DNA of 64,000 nucleotides from Tetraselmis striata (taxonomy: Eukaryota; Chlorophyta; Chlorodendrophyceae; Chlorodendrales; Chlorodendraceae), in the NCBI GenBank assembly GCA_006384855.1, contig VCJN01000584.1, positions 1 through 64,000 of the forward strand, read 5' to 3'. This document shows, one piece after another, positions 1 through 9,115 of the stretch. The notes below the pieces were generated by a model. It had not been told where the DNA came from. It did not search any database and was given only the letters and a program-made list of their open reading frames with translations. Every line of letters begins with the position of its first letter. Positions within the stretch are counted from its first letter, which is position 1. Made by a program: the position numbers and the translations under genes.

Positions 1-640
1 TCCCTGATGTCTTACTATCCCAACCCTTGGATTATAATGACCACGTCGACATTGTCCAACAAATGCGTAAATAATGCGTACATCACCCATGCCATGATAT
101 GCGAAGAATTAAAACTCGCTGATGCGTACCAAATTGCTTCCGATAATCGTCGCTCCCGACCTAAGGAATTTAACGAGGGTGGTAAAGTTTGGCTGTCCAC
201 TGATAACTTGTTATAACGCAACCATCATGTTCGGAAACTCCGCCTACGATTTCTCGGCCCGTTTCCGATTATCCGAAAAATATCCTCTCAGGCATAACGA
301 ATTCGAATGCCCCCGACCATGGAATGTCACCCCGTGTTTCACATTTCCACGTTGTGCCGCTGCTATTTGCCTGATACCCCCGGATGTCGTCCCTAATAGA
401 CTTATCCCCCCGCAAGATGAATTCATTGTTGAAACTTTCTTGATCACAAAATCGAACATGATACCAATCATATACCCGCGGCCCGGCTCTAATGTTCCTT
501 GTGCAATGGTTGGGCTATGACTCCTCGGAAAACTCTTGGCAACCATATTGCAACCTCAAAAAGGTTGATATGCTCACTGTCTATGCCCACTGCACACCCG
601 CCTTGTCTGCTCTATTTTGCCGCCCACACTACCGCGCACT
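1..640 (+). mobile_element. Broken Ty3/gypsy chromovirus fragment
   Basis: The left edge carries the C-terminal part of a Ty3/gypsy-type integrase (a LADAYQIASDNRRSRP stretch followed by F-x-x-G-x-x-VWLST) and, about 300 bases on, a chromodomain-like segment (FLVQWLGYDSSENSW). In this family the chromodomain follows the integrase and helps target insertion to chromatin. The copy runs off the window, is broken in more than one place, and looks like an old fossil. No LTR was recognised here. Confidence 0.7.
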
Positions 641-2190
641 TGCCAAAAAACACCATGCCCGATTTCCCCTCAAACTTTGAGACCCCTGCCTTGTTTTTCT
701 TAGCGGACTAGGAATGTTAGGGTCCGTTTCCCAAACTCTACCTCTGCATGCACCCATACCCTCACCACTGTTACATATACCATTTGCATAATACTTGTAA
801 ACCATCCCCATTATCTTCACGACTATACTCGTATGCTTGCATGCGCCCAGTGCCCGAGGGCGATCGTCCCCGCGGCCCACATCCGTTATACTACACATGG
901 CGCCATCTGAATGCTACTGCCCGGTTATCCGTGACCTCTAGCGGCGCCCGCCGCCAAGCAGCGGCCCACCATGAGCGGAGGATCATGGGTGCGGCAGGCC
1001 CGGCGGCACCACCCCCACCTCCCCGTGGTGGGCGCTGGTAGCCCCTAAGACCCGTACCCGGCTGGGTGCGGCCGGGGGCCGAGCGGGGTGGCCGGTTGTG
1101 GCGGGTCCTTGGATCCTGCGACGACCGGGGAGGCAGCCCTACGGGGGGCTTTTTAAACAATACTCCTAGTCCTGGTAGCGCTGCTTACGCCGCCGGGCAG
1201 CAACCATGTACGGGGGGCTGCTAAATATAATTCATGTACGACCTCGGCCTTGCGTCGGCCTCTCCGAGATCCGCCTGCGGGTGGGGAGGGGGGGTCTGTA
1301 CAACTCGGACGGGGGCAGCCTACTCGCGAGGGCTGTTCGAAATAAAATCGTGTTCTCGTACCTCGGTACGACCCGCGACCGACCTGCAGAAGATCTGGCG
1401 TACCCCCTACCCGTATGTGTTCCACCTGTGAATCACTCGAATCCCGGCCTAGTACAGCCGAGTGTTCGGCGGCGCCCTGTGGCCGACCCGCTCGGAAACC
1501 CGGGAAACCCTCAGCCGTCCCGTGAGAACGGGCGAGGGCGGCGAGAGCGAGGAGACCGGAGCCCGGCATTTAAAAGGCGGGGCGGGCGTTCGGGGGCGGA
1601 GAGGCCGAACATGGCAGCGACTCAGGGGCCAAGAGACAGGAGCCGGAGTGCCCTGAGGGAGTCGCAGCCATGCAGCCGGGAGCAGTCAGCCGGCGGTCAG
1701 CTCGGTCTGACCATGGACGGGCGGCTATAAGACGAGGCGCGCTGCGGAGGCGAGCGGGCGAGCAAGACCGGCATGCCGACTACGGAGCGACGACACGCGG
1801 ACGGGGAGGGGGGGGGGGGGGGGGGTTGGTGCCCGCCTTTCCCCCTCCAGACCCCCCTTGGGGATCCTACCGCAGCCAAGAGCTTAGGTGGGCGAGATGG
1901 AAGCAGCATCGGCGGACCGCGGCCGAGGCCGGCGGACCGCCTCAGCCGGCGCGGTGGGGCGATCAGCGCCGCGACCTGCGGGATATTTTCAGCGATGGCG
2001 GCAGATGGAGCCAAGACGCGCGACGACCGAAGATTGCGCGGTGCCGGTGCATTGCCAATGTACAGGAAATCTTTTCGGGGATGGGGCGAGTACTGCATTC
2101 GAAATCCCCGTACTGCCAATTAGCGGTAGTCGCTCGTACTAGCGACTACCCGTAGTTATCCGAAAGTACCATAGCTACTGATCACGTTAT
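641..2190. other. No recognisable gene; GC-rich spacer
   Basis: This 1.5-kb stretch holds several overlapping open frames rich in Arg, Gly and Pro, as expected by chance at high GC. None shows a known domain. It includes an 18-base G tract at 1808-1825. I see no promoter or RNA gene that I can defend. Confidence 0.5.
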
Positions 2191-2358
2191 GGAAGGAGGC
2201 GGGGCTTGGAAACGAAAGAGGATGGCCGGAAGCCTGAGCTGTAATTACGCTATATGTGTTACCTACTATGGTTAGAGATGGCAGGCCCTAAGAGCGACTC
2301 AGTCTGGGCGGTGGAGAGCAGCTGACTAGCCCGTTGTAATCAATTTCAATTTCAATTT
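2191..2358 (+). mobile_element. 3' tail of a non-LTR element (tail family, copy A)
   Basis: The segment starts GGAAGGAGGCGGGGCTTGG, contains GAGCTGTAATTAC and ACTCAGTCTGGGC, and ends TTGTAAT followed by three CAATTT units. The same ~165-bp arrangement recurs at 11571-11735 (+), 26818-26990 (-) and 30228-30396 (+). Short tandem repeats at the 3' end are typical of target-primed non-LTR retrotransposons. No coding region of the element could be tied to this copy, so it is probably 5'-truncated. Confidence 0.65.
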
Positions 2359-2499
2359 GACCTCTAGCTTGATGTGCCACGACCTGCCACTTATAAGCCG
2401 GCGGCTAACCGGTATCTAATCAGAATCCGTATGCTCAAAGCACTTGTCCTTGTCTCAATACTGCACTGCACTACAACACCTTTACATTCCGAAATTCAC

Positions 2500-3190
2500 G
2501 CAGATTGCGAACTTTACGCAGATTCCGTAACTGCCTAGATGGTTGCAGACGTTTATCTCGTCGACTTTATTTGACATACAAGGATTATGAAAGCGCATAG
2601 CCTTGGCGATACTATACAGATTGCCAGGCAGAGCCGATTATACCTGATGTACGCGGTACTACGCCGCAGATTGACCCGCAAGCAATCTGTAGCGCCGCAC
2701 CGCAGATCTGCCGACTTACGCGTACCGTAACTGCCTCTTGAGATGGCTGCAGACCTTCTGCTATTCGGCTTTAAATAACATACGATGATTATGAAGTGCA
2801 TAGCCGCCTCGGCGATACTATACAGGTATAGTATCATGTATTGCTAGACAATACCGCTTATACATGATATGCGCAGCACTACGCCGTAGATTGACATACA
2901 ATCTGCAACGCCGCACCGCAGATCTGCAGACTTCACGCGCGCCGTGTAACTGCCCAGATGGCTGCAGACCTTTAACTATTCGACTTAATTCGAAATACAC
3001 GGATTATGCAAGCGCAAAGCCTCGGCGATACTACAAAGATTGCTCGGCAGAGCCGCTTATACCTGATATTCGCGGCACTACGCCGCAGATTGACACACAA
3101 TCTGCAGCGCCGCGCCGCAGATCTGCCGATTTACGCGTTCCGTAACTGCCTAGATGGCTGCAGGTCTACTAGCATTCGGCTTTATATTCA
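2500..3190 (+). repeat. ~200-bp tandem monomers upstream of an ORF1-like start
   Basis: The marker GTAACTGCC recurs at 2527, 2727, 2945 and 3142, giving unit lengths of 200, 218 and 197 bp. Each unit also carries GGCGATACTA, CCGCAGATTGAC and CGCCGCACCGCAGATCTGC variants. The array ends just before the ATG at 3202 of an ORF whose start resembles that of element X. Tandem 5' monomers acting as promoters are known from mouse L1 and other LINEs. The promoter role here is inferred from position only. Confidence 0.7.
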
Positions 3191-3201
3191 CTACACCCAC
3201 C

Positions 3202-3504
3202 ATGGACATCAACATACCCGAGGACGAGCAACACGAGGCCGCAGTCGGCGCCACTCTCGATGCGCTGCGCGGCGGCAGAGCCCACCCCCCCAAGTTCCGA
3301 ACAACCACATCACTGCCATCGTCCGCGGCGGTCGTCTCGCCGCCTCGTGTGAAGGGCGTTGGGGCGCAGGCACGTGGGACCCACTGTGATTGTTCCGTAA
3401 TGACTTTTAGGTGTGTCGGGGTTGATTGTCGGCGACGTCGCAGAAGACCCGCCGACTCAGTTAGCTGTCGCCGCGGGCGGGACTTGTTTCGCGGAGTGTG
3501 GTGA
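3202..3504 (+). CDS. ORF1-like N-terminal fragment of an element-X relative
   Basis: The frame opens with MDINIPEDEQHEAAVGATLD and continues ALRGGRAHPP. It aligns with the element X start (MDTGISGEQHDAGVGTFLAA ... GGRVQQP at 4314), sharing E-Q-H-x-A-x-V-G, L-x-A and GGR. About 100 codons are open before a stop, and the second half turns Arg- and Cys-rich and looks out of frame. It is probably the start of a sister family whose monomeric leader lies just upstream. No catalytic domain is present. Confidence 0.45.
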   Translation: MDINIPEDEQHEAAVGATLDALRGGRAHPPKFRTTTSLPSSAAVVSPPRVKGVGAQARGTHCDCSVMTFRCVGVDCRRRRRRPADSVSCRRGRDLFRGVW

Positions 3505-4088
3505 GGCGGGCGCCGCTGCTGCACCATCGGCGGCGGTCGACCACCTCACATTAAGTCGCATGCCCATGTTAACGCCACTAAATGCACAAGTCGCGTTGGG
3601 TGGCGGAGCTGCCCCCCCCCCCCCCCCCCCCCGGCGGGAAACTCGTGTTGTCACGGAGCGGGTCGTGACGTCGGGAGCGGGTTGGCCGGCGTAGAGGCCC
3701 TTGTAGCCTACGCCGGCCCGTAACGATGCCAATGATGTCGGGGCAAGGGTAACGACGAGGCGGCCGCCGCTACTGCTGCACCAGCGACGGCCGCCAAGGT
3801 TCCAAACCCGGAGTCGGACTGGGGTAGTTACGGCCACCACGAGACGTCAAGCACGCCAGGTGGTAGAGCTGCCCCCCGGCGGGCAGCTGCAAGTTATCGT
3901 GGCCCTTGTGGCCACGACGTTGGAGTAGGAGACGTTGGAGACGCGCCGGAACGAGCCACGCAAACGCCTCTCACTGCGACCACAACAAATGTTGATGTAA
4001 CACGATTAGGGCGAGGGCAACGAGCCCTCTCAAAACAGCGGTGCATGAGCGACGCCCACCCCGTAACGGACCAATTACGCCAATAGTG
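3505..4088. repeat. Imperfect ~260-bp duplication with a C tract
   Basis: Two stretches (about 3510-3635 and 3765-3880) share GAGGCGG(G/C)CGCCGCT.CTGCTGCACCA and a GGTGG.(A/G)GAGCTGCCCCCC end, suggesting an old tandem duplication. A C tract covers 3612-3632. No gene was recognised. Confidence 0.35.
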
Positions 4089-4313
4089 AACTTCTCACTT
4101 TTCCAGCCGGCCCTTAACACCGGGCGAAGTACTGCGTATGTACTAAATCCGGGCGAGCCGGCGCGGCTACTTGTACTAGTAGCGTGCGCGTGATCCTCCT
4201 GTGAAACGGCGAACCGTCCGACGACCGGACGTCCTACCACCAGGCCAACTGCCGGCCTGCGCCCACAGTGGCGTGAAGAGCAGGCCCTCCATGAGGACAC
4301 CACCACAGCCAAC

Positions 4314-4605
4314 ATGGACACAGGCATATCTGGGGAGCAACATGACGCCGGGGTCGGCACTTTTCTGGCCGCGATAGGAGGCGGCAGAGTGCAACAGCCA
4401 TCGATCCGCATGGTCGTACCTGCAAAAAATTTCGAAGGCACCCAACTCCCACCAGCAAGCAACCCGCCGTCACATATGCGTGCTACAACGCCCATCTCAC
4501 CTACTCCTGACCGGCCTCCCCGCCGGCACGGACGATGCCACCCATGTGGCCGTACTGTTCGGCGAAATGGTGGCCCAGCACCAAGCAATGGACGAGGAGT
4601 CCCGC
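4314..4605 (+). CDS. Element X ORF1-like protein, 5' part
   Basis: The reading frame starts MDTGISGEQHDAGVGTFLAA and runs through GGRVQQP and NFEGTQLPPAS to the transposon junction at 4605/4606. Copy 2 carries the near-identical start MDTGRSEEQHDAGAGTFLAA. The protein matches no domain I know. Its N-terminus is acidic with a short Gly-Gly-Arg turn, and the frame resumes after the insertion at 9116. Confidence 0.5.
4602..4605. repeat. Target-site duplication CCGC (left)
   Basis: CCGC lies directly before the transposon's first bases TGTTAAG and again at 9112-9115 directly after its last bases CTTAACA. Removing the element and one CCGC restores the element X sequence GAGTC-CCGC-GACCGGACTG, which lines up with copy 2. 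Ginger1 transposons are known to duplicate CCGG or CCGT, so a 4-bp CCG-type duplication fits. Confidence 0.75.
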
Positions 4606-4855
4606 TGTTAAGATCCATGTGGACATGGGGTCCATGTGCACATGGAGCGGTCCATGTGGACATGGAGCCTCCATTGACCCATGTCCACATGGCCCCGTAC
4701 CATGTACACATGGAGCAATCCGGGTCATATCCGTGTGGACATAGGCCGTCTGTCGGCCCATGTCCACATGGGTCGACCCATGTTAGCATGGAACGTCTGT
4801 CGCGCCCCATGTTCAAATGGGCCGCGCTGGGCAAGCCCATCTGCACATGGCCACG
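4606..4855 (+). repeat. Left terminal inverted repeat: array of ~10 palindromes CCATGTGNACATGG
   Basis: Fourteen-base palindromes of the form CCATGTGNACATGG recur every ~20-35 bases from 4614 to 4852, with variants such as CCATGTTAGCATGG and CCATCTGCACATGG. The first ~125 bases match the complement of the right end nearly base for base. Beyond that the spacers differ but palindromes continue. Repeated palindromes at transposon ends commonly bind transposase; that role is inferred here. Confidence 0.85.
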
Positions 4856-5016
4856 ACGCACGGTGGCGGGTAAGACGCTGTTCGGGCAGGCGCCGGATCG
4901 CGGTTACGACCCGGCCTTTGTACGGGCAGGTGCTGGTTGGCGCTGCGGCGCCCGCCATTCTGCGGACGAGTGCCGTGCCGGCGCGGGAGCTCCGATCGGG
5001 CGCCAGGTACAGTCGC

Positions 5017-5026
5017 TATTAAAACC
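5017..5026 (+). promoter_or_regulatory. TATA-like box of the Ginger transposase gene
   Basis: CTATTAAAAC lies about 115 bases upstream of the proposed transposase ATG at 5139 in an otherwise GC-rich stretch. It is the only TATA-like word between the left inverted repeat and the ATG. Confidence 0.35.
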
Positions 5027-5138
5027 CCCTGCGGACAGGCCGTGCTCACTCCTCTCCACAGTAGCACTCAATCGCAGCTGCGCAACTCCCCTCTCCGGGA
5101 CCGCCTGTGCCCGGCTCTGGCCGGCTCTAGTCGATACT

Positions 5139-7190
5139 ATGGCCTTAGGCAATACTGGTGCTACCGCAGGCGCTGCCGTACAGGAGGATGGGCCGGCCGA
5201 AGATCATCCGGAGGTTGCGGCACCATCGGTGGTGCAGGCGCTTCGCGACGTCTTCAACAAGACTTCGTGAGTATGTGGGGCAACGTCGAGACAACCAGAC
5301 GTTGCGGACAGAGACAGAGTACAATGAAGCCATGCCAACCCTCCGTACCTTCGAACAAACGACGAGAGAGGTGGGGCCCGCCGACCTGCCTTGTTCGCAG
5401 GTTGCCCCCCGATACGGGCCACTACAGACCTCGCGGGTAGGCGGATTCGCGTGTTATCACCGTACAGTCTGACGTTTAGCCGACCCGATCGCGCACCAGC
5501 CCGCTCATCCTCTACATAGTACAGTTCCCGACAGTCGACTCTTTTGTCTCGTTGTTTGCGCCTGTAGCCCCGCTGCTGGCGCCGATTCTACGGTACGGCA
5601 TGCAACTGGGCGGGCACTTGCAGCCGCCGCCTGTACTGCCGCGCCGAGCCGAAATAAACTGGCGCCGCGCCTCTGCCATGTACTGAGCAGGTGCAATTCT
5701 TGTTGGACTGTCGAGCAGGAATGATCGCGGGCCTGGGATACAAAGCGCCGCTTCGATATCCTGACCTGCGGAGACTCCGATATGCTCATCCAGTCATCCA
5801 GAGAGGGGACATAAATGTCCCTCTGGAGCAGGTGAAGCTCGTCAGTCATGCCGGGATGGTCGTCGAACACATCCGGGATTTGCACCTCAAAGGGGTGCAC
5901 GCCAAGGTGTACCTCCCTGGGCCCTTCCATTGTCCCGCTCTGCTTGCTGCCACTGCATGTTGGCTACGTACACACCGCTAAGTGTACCCTCCCCCCATCA
6001 CACTGTGCAGCTCCATAAGCTTCACAAAATGATTCTGGGAAGGTACTGTAACATCCCCAGGCGTGTCGTCAAACTATTCTGCGAAACATGCGTCACCTGC
6101 GCCAAGCACAGAACTACTAAGGCTTAGGCCGGTCACCGGCCGATATTGTCCAAGGGCATGTTCGGGGCCCGTGGCCAGATCGACCTCATCGACTACTAAT
6201 CATCAGAATACAAGGGCTACCGCTGCCTGCTCACCTACATCGATCACGGCATCAAGTTTTGCTTCTGCACTCCGATCCCCAACAAGAAGGTTTGTATGCC
6301 ACAGTAGCGGGCGAGTTTGATATTTGTGCGCCTATCCAACCCCCTTGCTTCCGCCTTCCCCCTTTCTTATTTAATCTATGTATCTTATCACCGCGCCCCA
6401 TCCCTGCAGAAGCAGACCATAGCTGGGAAACTGTTTCTACTCTTCTTTCTCCTTGGGCCGCCTGCCATCCTTCACGCTGACAATGGTAGAGAGTTCTCCG
6501 TGTTGCCGACAAGCAACCGAGCAAGATAATCGGTCTCTGGGAGGAGGAAGCGAAGGAGGTTTGTGGGCCGTTGTGTAATTAATAGCATGCTGCTCAGCCT
6601 GCATACAAGTGCAAGTCTAAGATATGTGCGTGTTGTGATTGCAAGTGATTGAAAGCACCAAGAAGCTCGTGCCTGCCTGCCAAATGGTAACAGGGAGAGC
6701 TACGCATAGCCCCAGCAGCGGCGGCATTGAAAGATTCAACCGCACCATTGAGGAGTACATCGCACATTGGTGTGATGAAAACAAGTCATTTGCCCAATTG
6801 TCCTTTGACGAAAAGGAGCAGCAGGCAGAGGAGCAGGCGCGACAAGAGCAGCAGCCACAAGGGCAGGAAGACATGGATGCCTTCAGAACGCCAGCGCCTC
6901 TCCCAGTTGGTGAATGCCCGCAAAGCCGTTGCAGTATTGTTGGCCTGCCATGCTGCGCATGTACTGCACCATAGCATGAAGTGCTGAGCAATGATTATGT
7001 TAATGTGATTTTAATCAACTCTTTAAGTAATATAACAATCGACAGTAGTAATTATCACTACTCTTATTAACGTATGTTAATATCATACATGTTGGGTTTT
7101 ATATATAATTAGTGCTGCTGCTATTGGGTTATGATGTTGTACATACTGTTATGATAATGCCCTCTAGCCAAAGCCATCCATTTGATTGTA

Positions 7191-7231
<41 letters not shown>

Positions 7232-8690
7232 AATAATACTTATTATATTTTTATGTGTGTTTGCTGTATAATGTATTTATTTTGAATACTATAATTTTGT
7301 AGCAGTGCTAGCTCGTATTCCACAGCATATGTATCATAAACACACAAGTGCTAACTTATATTTCCCTGCTCCCCGCTCCTCCGTGTACACGAAAAAGATC
7401 TGCCCATCACGTCCAGGATTAGCGTGAACGCGCAGCACGATGAGCAGCTGCTCACTCGCAACGAGGACCAGCAGACACTACGCGCCTACGTCCCAGACCC
7501 CAACTTGCCATGGGACCCGGACACATATTGCGCCCCATGCAAGGCTTGGTGCCATGGTGGGCATTGCAAGATTGGGATGCTTATCCCCACAGCCGGCCTT
7601 GTCAAGGGTCATCAGTGTGCGCGCGGCAAGGCCTTCTACCATGTCATATCCACAGGTAACCTGTTGTTGCTGTCAATCTTGTCAGCATGCCCGTTATTTA
7701 TGGCATGGGTGTGACTGTGTCACTCATGTGTCTTGCACGCAGGTGGAACGGATGATGGCCACTGCAGCAACGAATGCATGGCTGCTGGGACAGTGGATGT
7801 GGTGCTTTGCTCTGTTGAAACGACAAGTGCAGCCACCGTTGCAGCTGCCTCGTCCCGTGAGTCAGTGGGCCGTAAGAGGTAAAGGTCGCCCGAGGAGCCA
7901 CCAGCGCTTCCGGCTGCAGCGGCGGAGGCTACTGCACCAGTCCTCGTGCAAGCACGCGCGGCCGTTGGCGATTGTAGTCCAGTATCTCCCTCCCAGCTGG
8001 CCAACGGTCCCCGGCGGCGCGCAATCAGGGCTCAGTGCGGTGCTGCACAGGCCAAGCAGGCTAGGATGATGCGTGCCCGGGTCGCTGCCAAGGCCGGCGC
8101 AGCATTGGTGGTGGGTGATGTGGTCAGAGTGCCGTTGGCAAAGGAGGACCGTGGCAAGGTGGACCCTAGATTCTTGACATGCGTGGTGAGTGAGGTGAGT
8201 TATGTTATGCTCCTCTTGTTGTATACTGATGCCAGTTGCAACCAATGCTGGATGTGTCCTAGAGATGACGCGCACATCTTCTTTCTCAAATGCCCTCCCT
8301 AACTCCCTGTTTTGCAGGTCACAAAATGCAATTCTTATAGATTGGCTGTGGACGCATGTGTTATCAAGACCACGTATGGGCAGCAAGATATGGATCAGTT
8401 GCGCAACATTGCACCCGCGCGGGTGGGCTTTGCGGGTGTGGTAGAGAAGTGGAGCGACCAAGCATCATGAAAGAAATCTCCCTCAGAGGTGTAAGATCTG
8501 TGTCACTATTTGGGGCCGAGGAATGATCAAATGCACATGTAAAGGGCCGCGTGCCACCAGTGTGTGCACTTGCCGCAGAGCTGGTAGGAAATGCGACTCT
8601 AGGTGTCACCCTGATATCAACTGCTGTCGGAACATTGAGAACCATGGTGCTGGCACTAGCGCTAAGGGAGCTGCCCCCCCAGTCCGTGTA
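5139..8690 (+). CDS. Ginger2-like transposase (split gene, decayed)
   Basis: Start chosen at ATG 5139 (MALGNTGATAGAA), with exon 1 ending at a GTGAGT donor at 5267. The zinc finger is split by a 104-bp intron (5907-6010): VHAK, then LHKLHKMILGRYCNIPRRVV and C-E-T-C-V-T-C. The DDE core shows QIDLID ... LLTYIDHGIKFCFCTPIPNKK-like residues (6176-6289, first Asp), an intron to 6409, HADNGREF (second Asp, ~6473-6496) and SSGGIERFNRT (Glu, ~6712-6741). Further on come VGDVVRVPLAKEDRGKVDPR (~8115-8180), a GPY/F-like region with exon continuation to ~8468, and a CXC-like cluster (KCTCKGP ... CTCRRAGRKCDSRC) to ~8640. This order matches known Ginger2/KRBA2-type transposases, which cut and paste the element in the nucleus. 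The exon map between 5267 and 5700 and between 6950 and 7900 is uncertain. One in-frame stop and one apparent shift in the core suggest decay. Confidence 0.7.
7194..7230 (+). repeat. (CT)n microsatellite
   Basis: About 18 uninterrupted CT units lie inside the AT-rich part of the Ginger element, probably in an intron between the Glu-containing exon and the C-terminal exons. Confidence 0.95.
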
Positions 8691-8846
8691 ATGAACTAAA
8701 ATCTAGAATAAAATAAAATTTAACCGAAATCTTTATTTAATTTCACTCTAATTTAAAGTTAATGGAATTTGCTAATTAATTTGAACTTAATTGAAATCGA
8801 ATTAATTTTGCCATAAAATGCGGACAGAAACTTACCATATCACACA

Positions 8847-9111
8847 TGGGCTGGATAGCGTGGATCCATGTGTAAATGGTCCAAGTACCGCGCTCCATGC
8901 GCACATGGGCCGGTCCGTGTGTACATGGCCGTTTGTCGAGGGCAGTCCATGTGTACATGGGTCAGCCAACGACCCGTGTTCACATGGACCGTTTCCGGTT
9001 AATTCCATGTGCACATGGTACGGGCCATGTGGACATGGGTCAATGGAGGCTCCATGTTCACATGGACCGCTCCATGTACACATGGCCCGCATGTCCACAT
9101 GGATCTTAACA
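8847..9111 (+). repeat. Right terminal inverted repeat of the Ginger element (palindrome array)
   Basis: About ten CCATGTGNACATGG-type palindromes end in CATGTCCACATGGATCTTAACA-type terminal bases (last base 9111). The outer ~125 bases mirror the left end, while inner palindromes keep the 14-bp shape with different spacers. CCGC at 9112-9115 is the right target duplication. Confidence 0.85.
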
Positions 9112-9115
9112 CCGC

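Larger units (their letters stand above)
4606..9111 (+). mobile_element. Ginger2-type cut-and-paste DNA transposon with palindrome-array TIRs
   Basis: The 4506-bp element begins TGTTAAGATCC and ends GGATCTTAACA, the TGT...ACA termini usual for Ginger elements, with 4-bp target duplications. Inside is one split gene encoding an H2C2 zinc finger, a DDE integrase core, a GPY/F-like basic domain and a C-terminal Cys-rich CXC-like domain, in the order known for Ginger2/KRBA2-like transposases. Its terminal repeats of about 250 bp consist of ~10 palindromes each. An AT-rich stretch (6985-7370) and an AT-rich 3' end (8690-8815) differ from the GC-rich coding parts. The copy inserted into element X, so it is the younger of the two. 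An in-frame stop and a frame change in the core suggest it is no longer active, unless introns account for them. Confidence 0.8.

Noticed and set aside
1206-1730. 174-codon ORF
   Set aside because: Arg/Gly-rich chance frame in GC-rich DNA, with no domain and another frame open over the same bases.
3971-4861. 296-codon minus-strand ORF
   Set aside because: It is antisense to the element X start and the palindrome array, and its His/Gly/Trp-rich text comes from the CATGTG palindromes.
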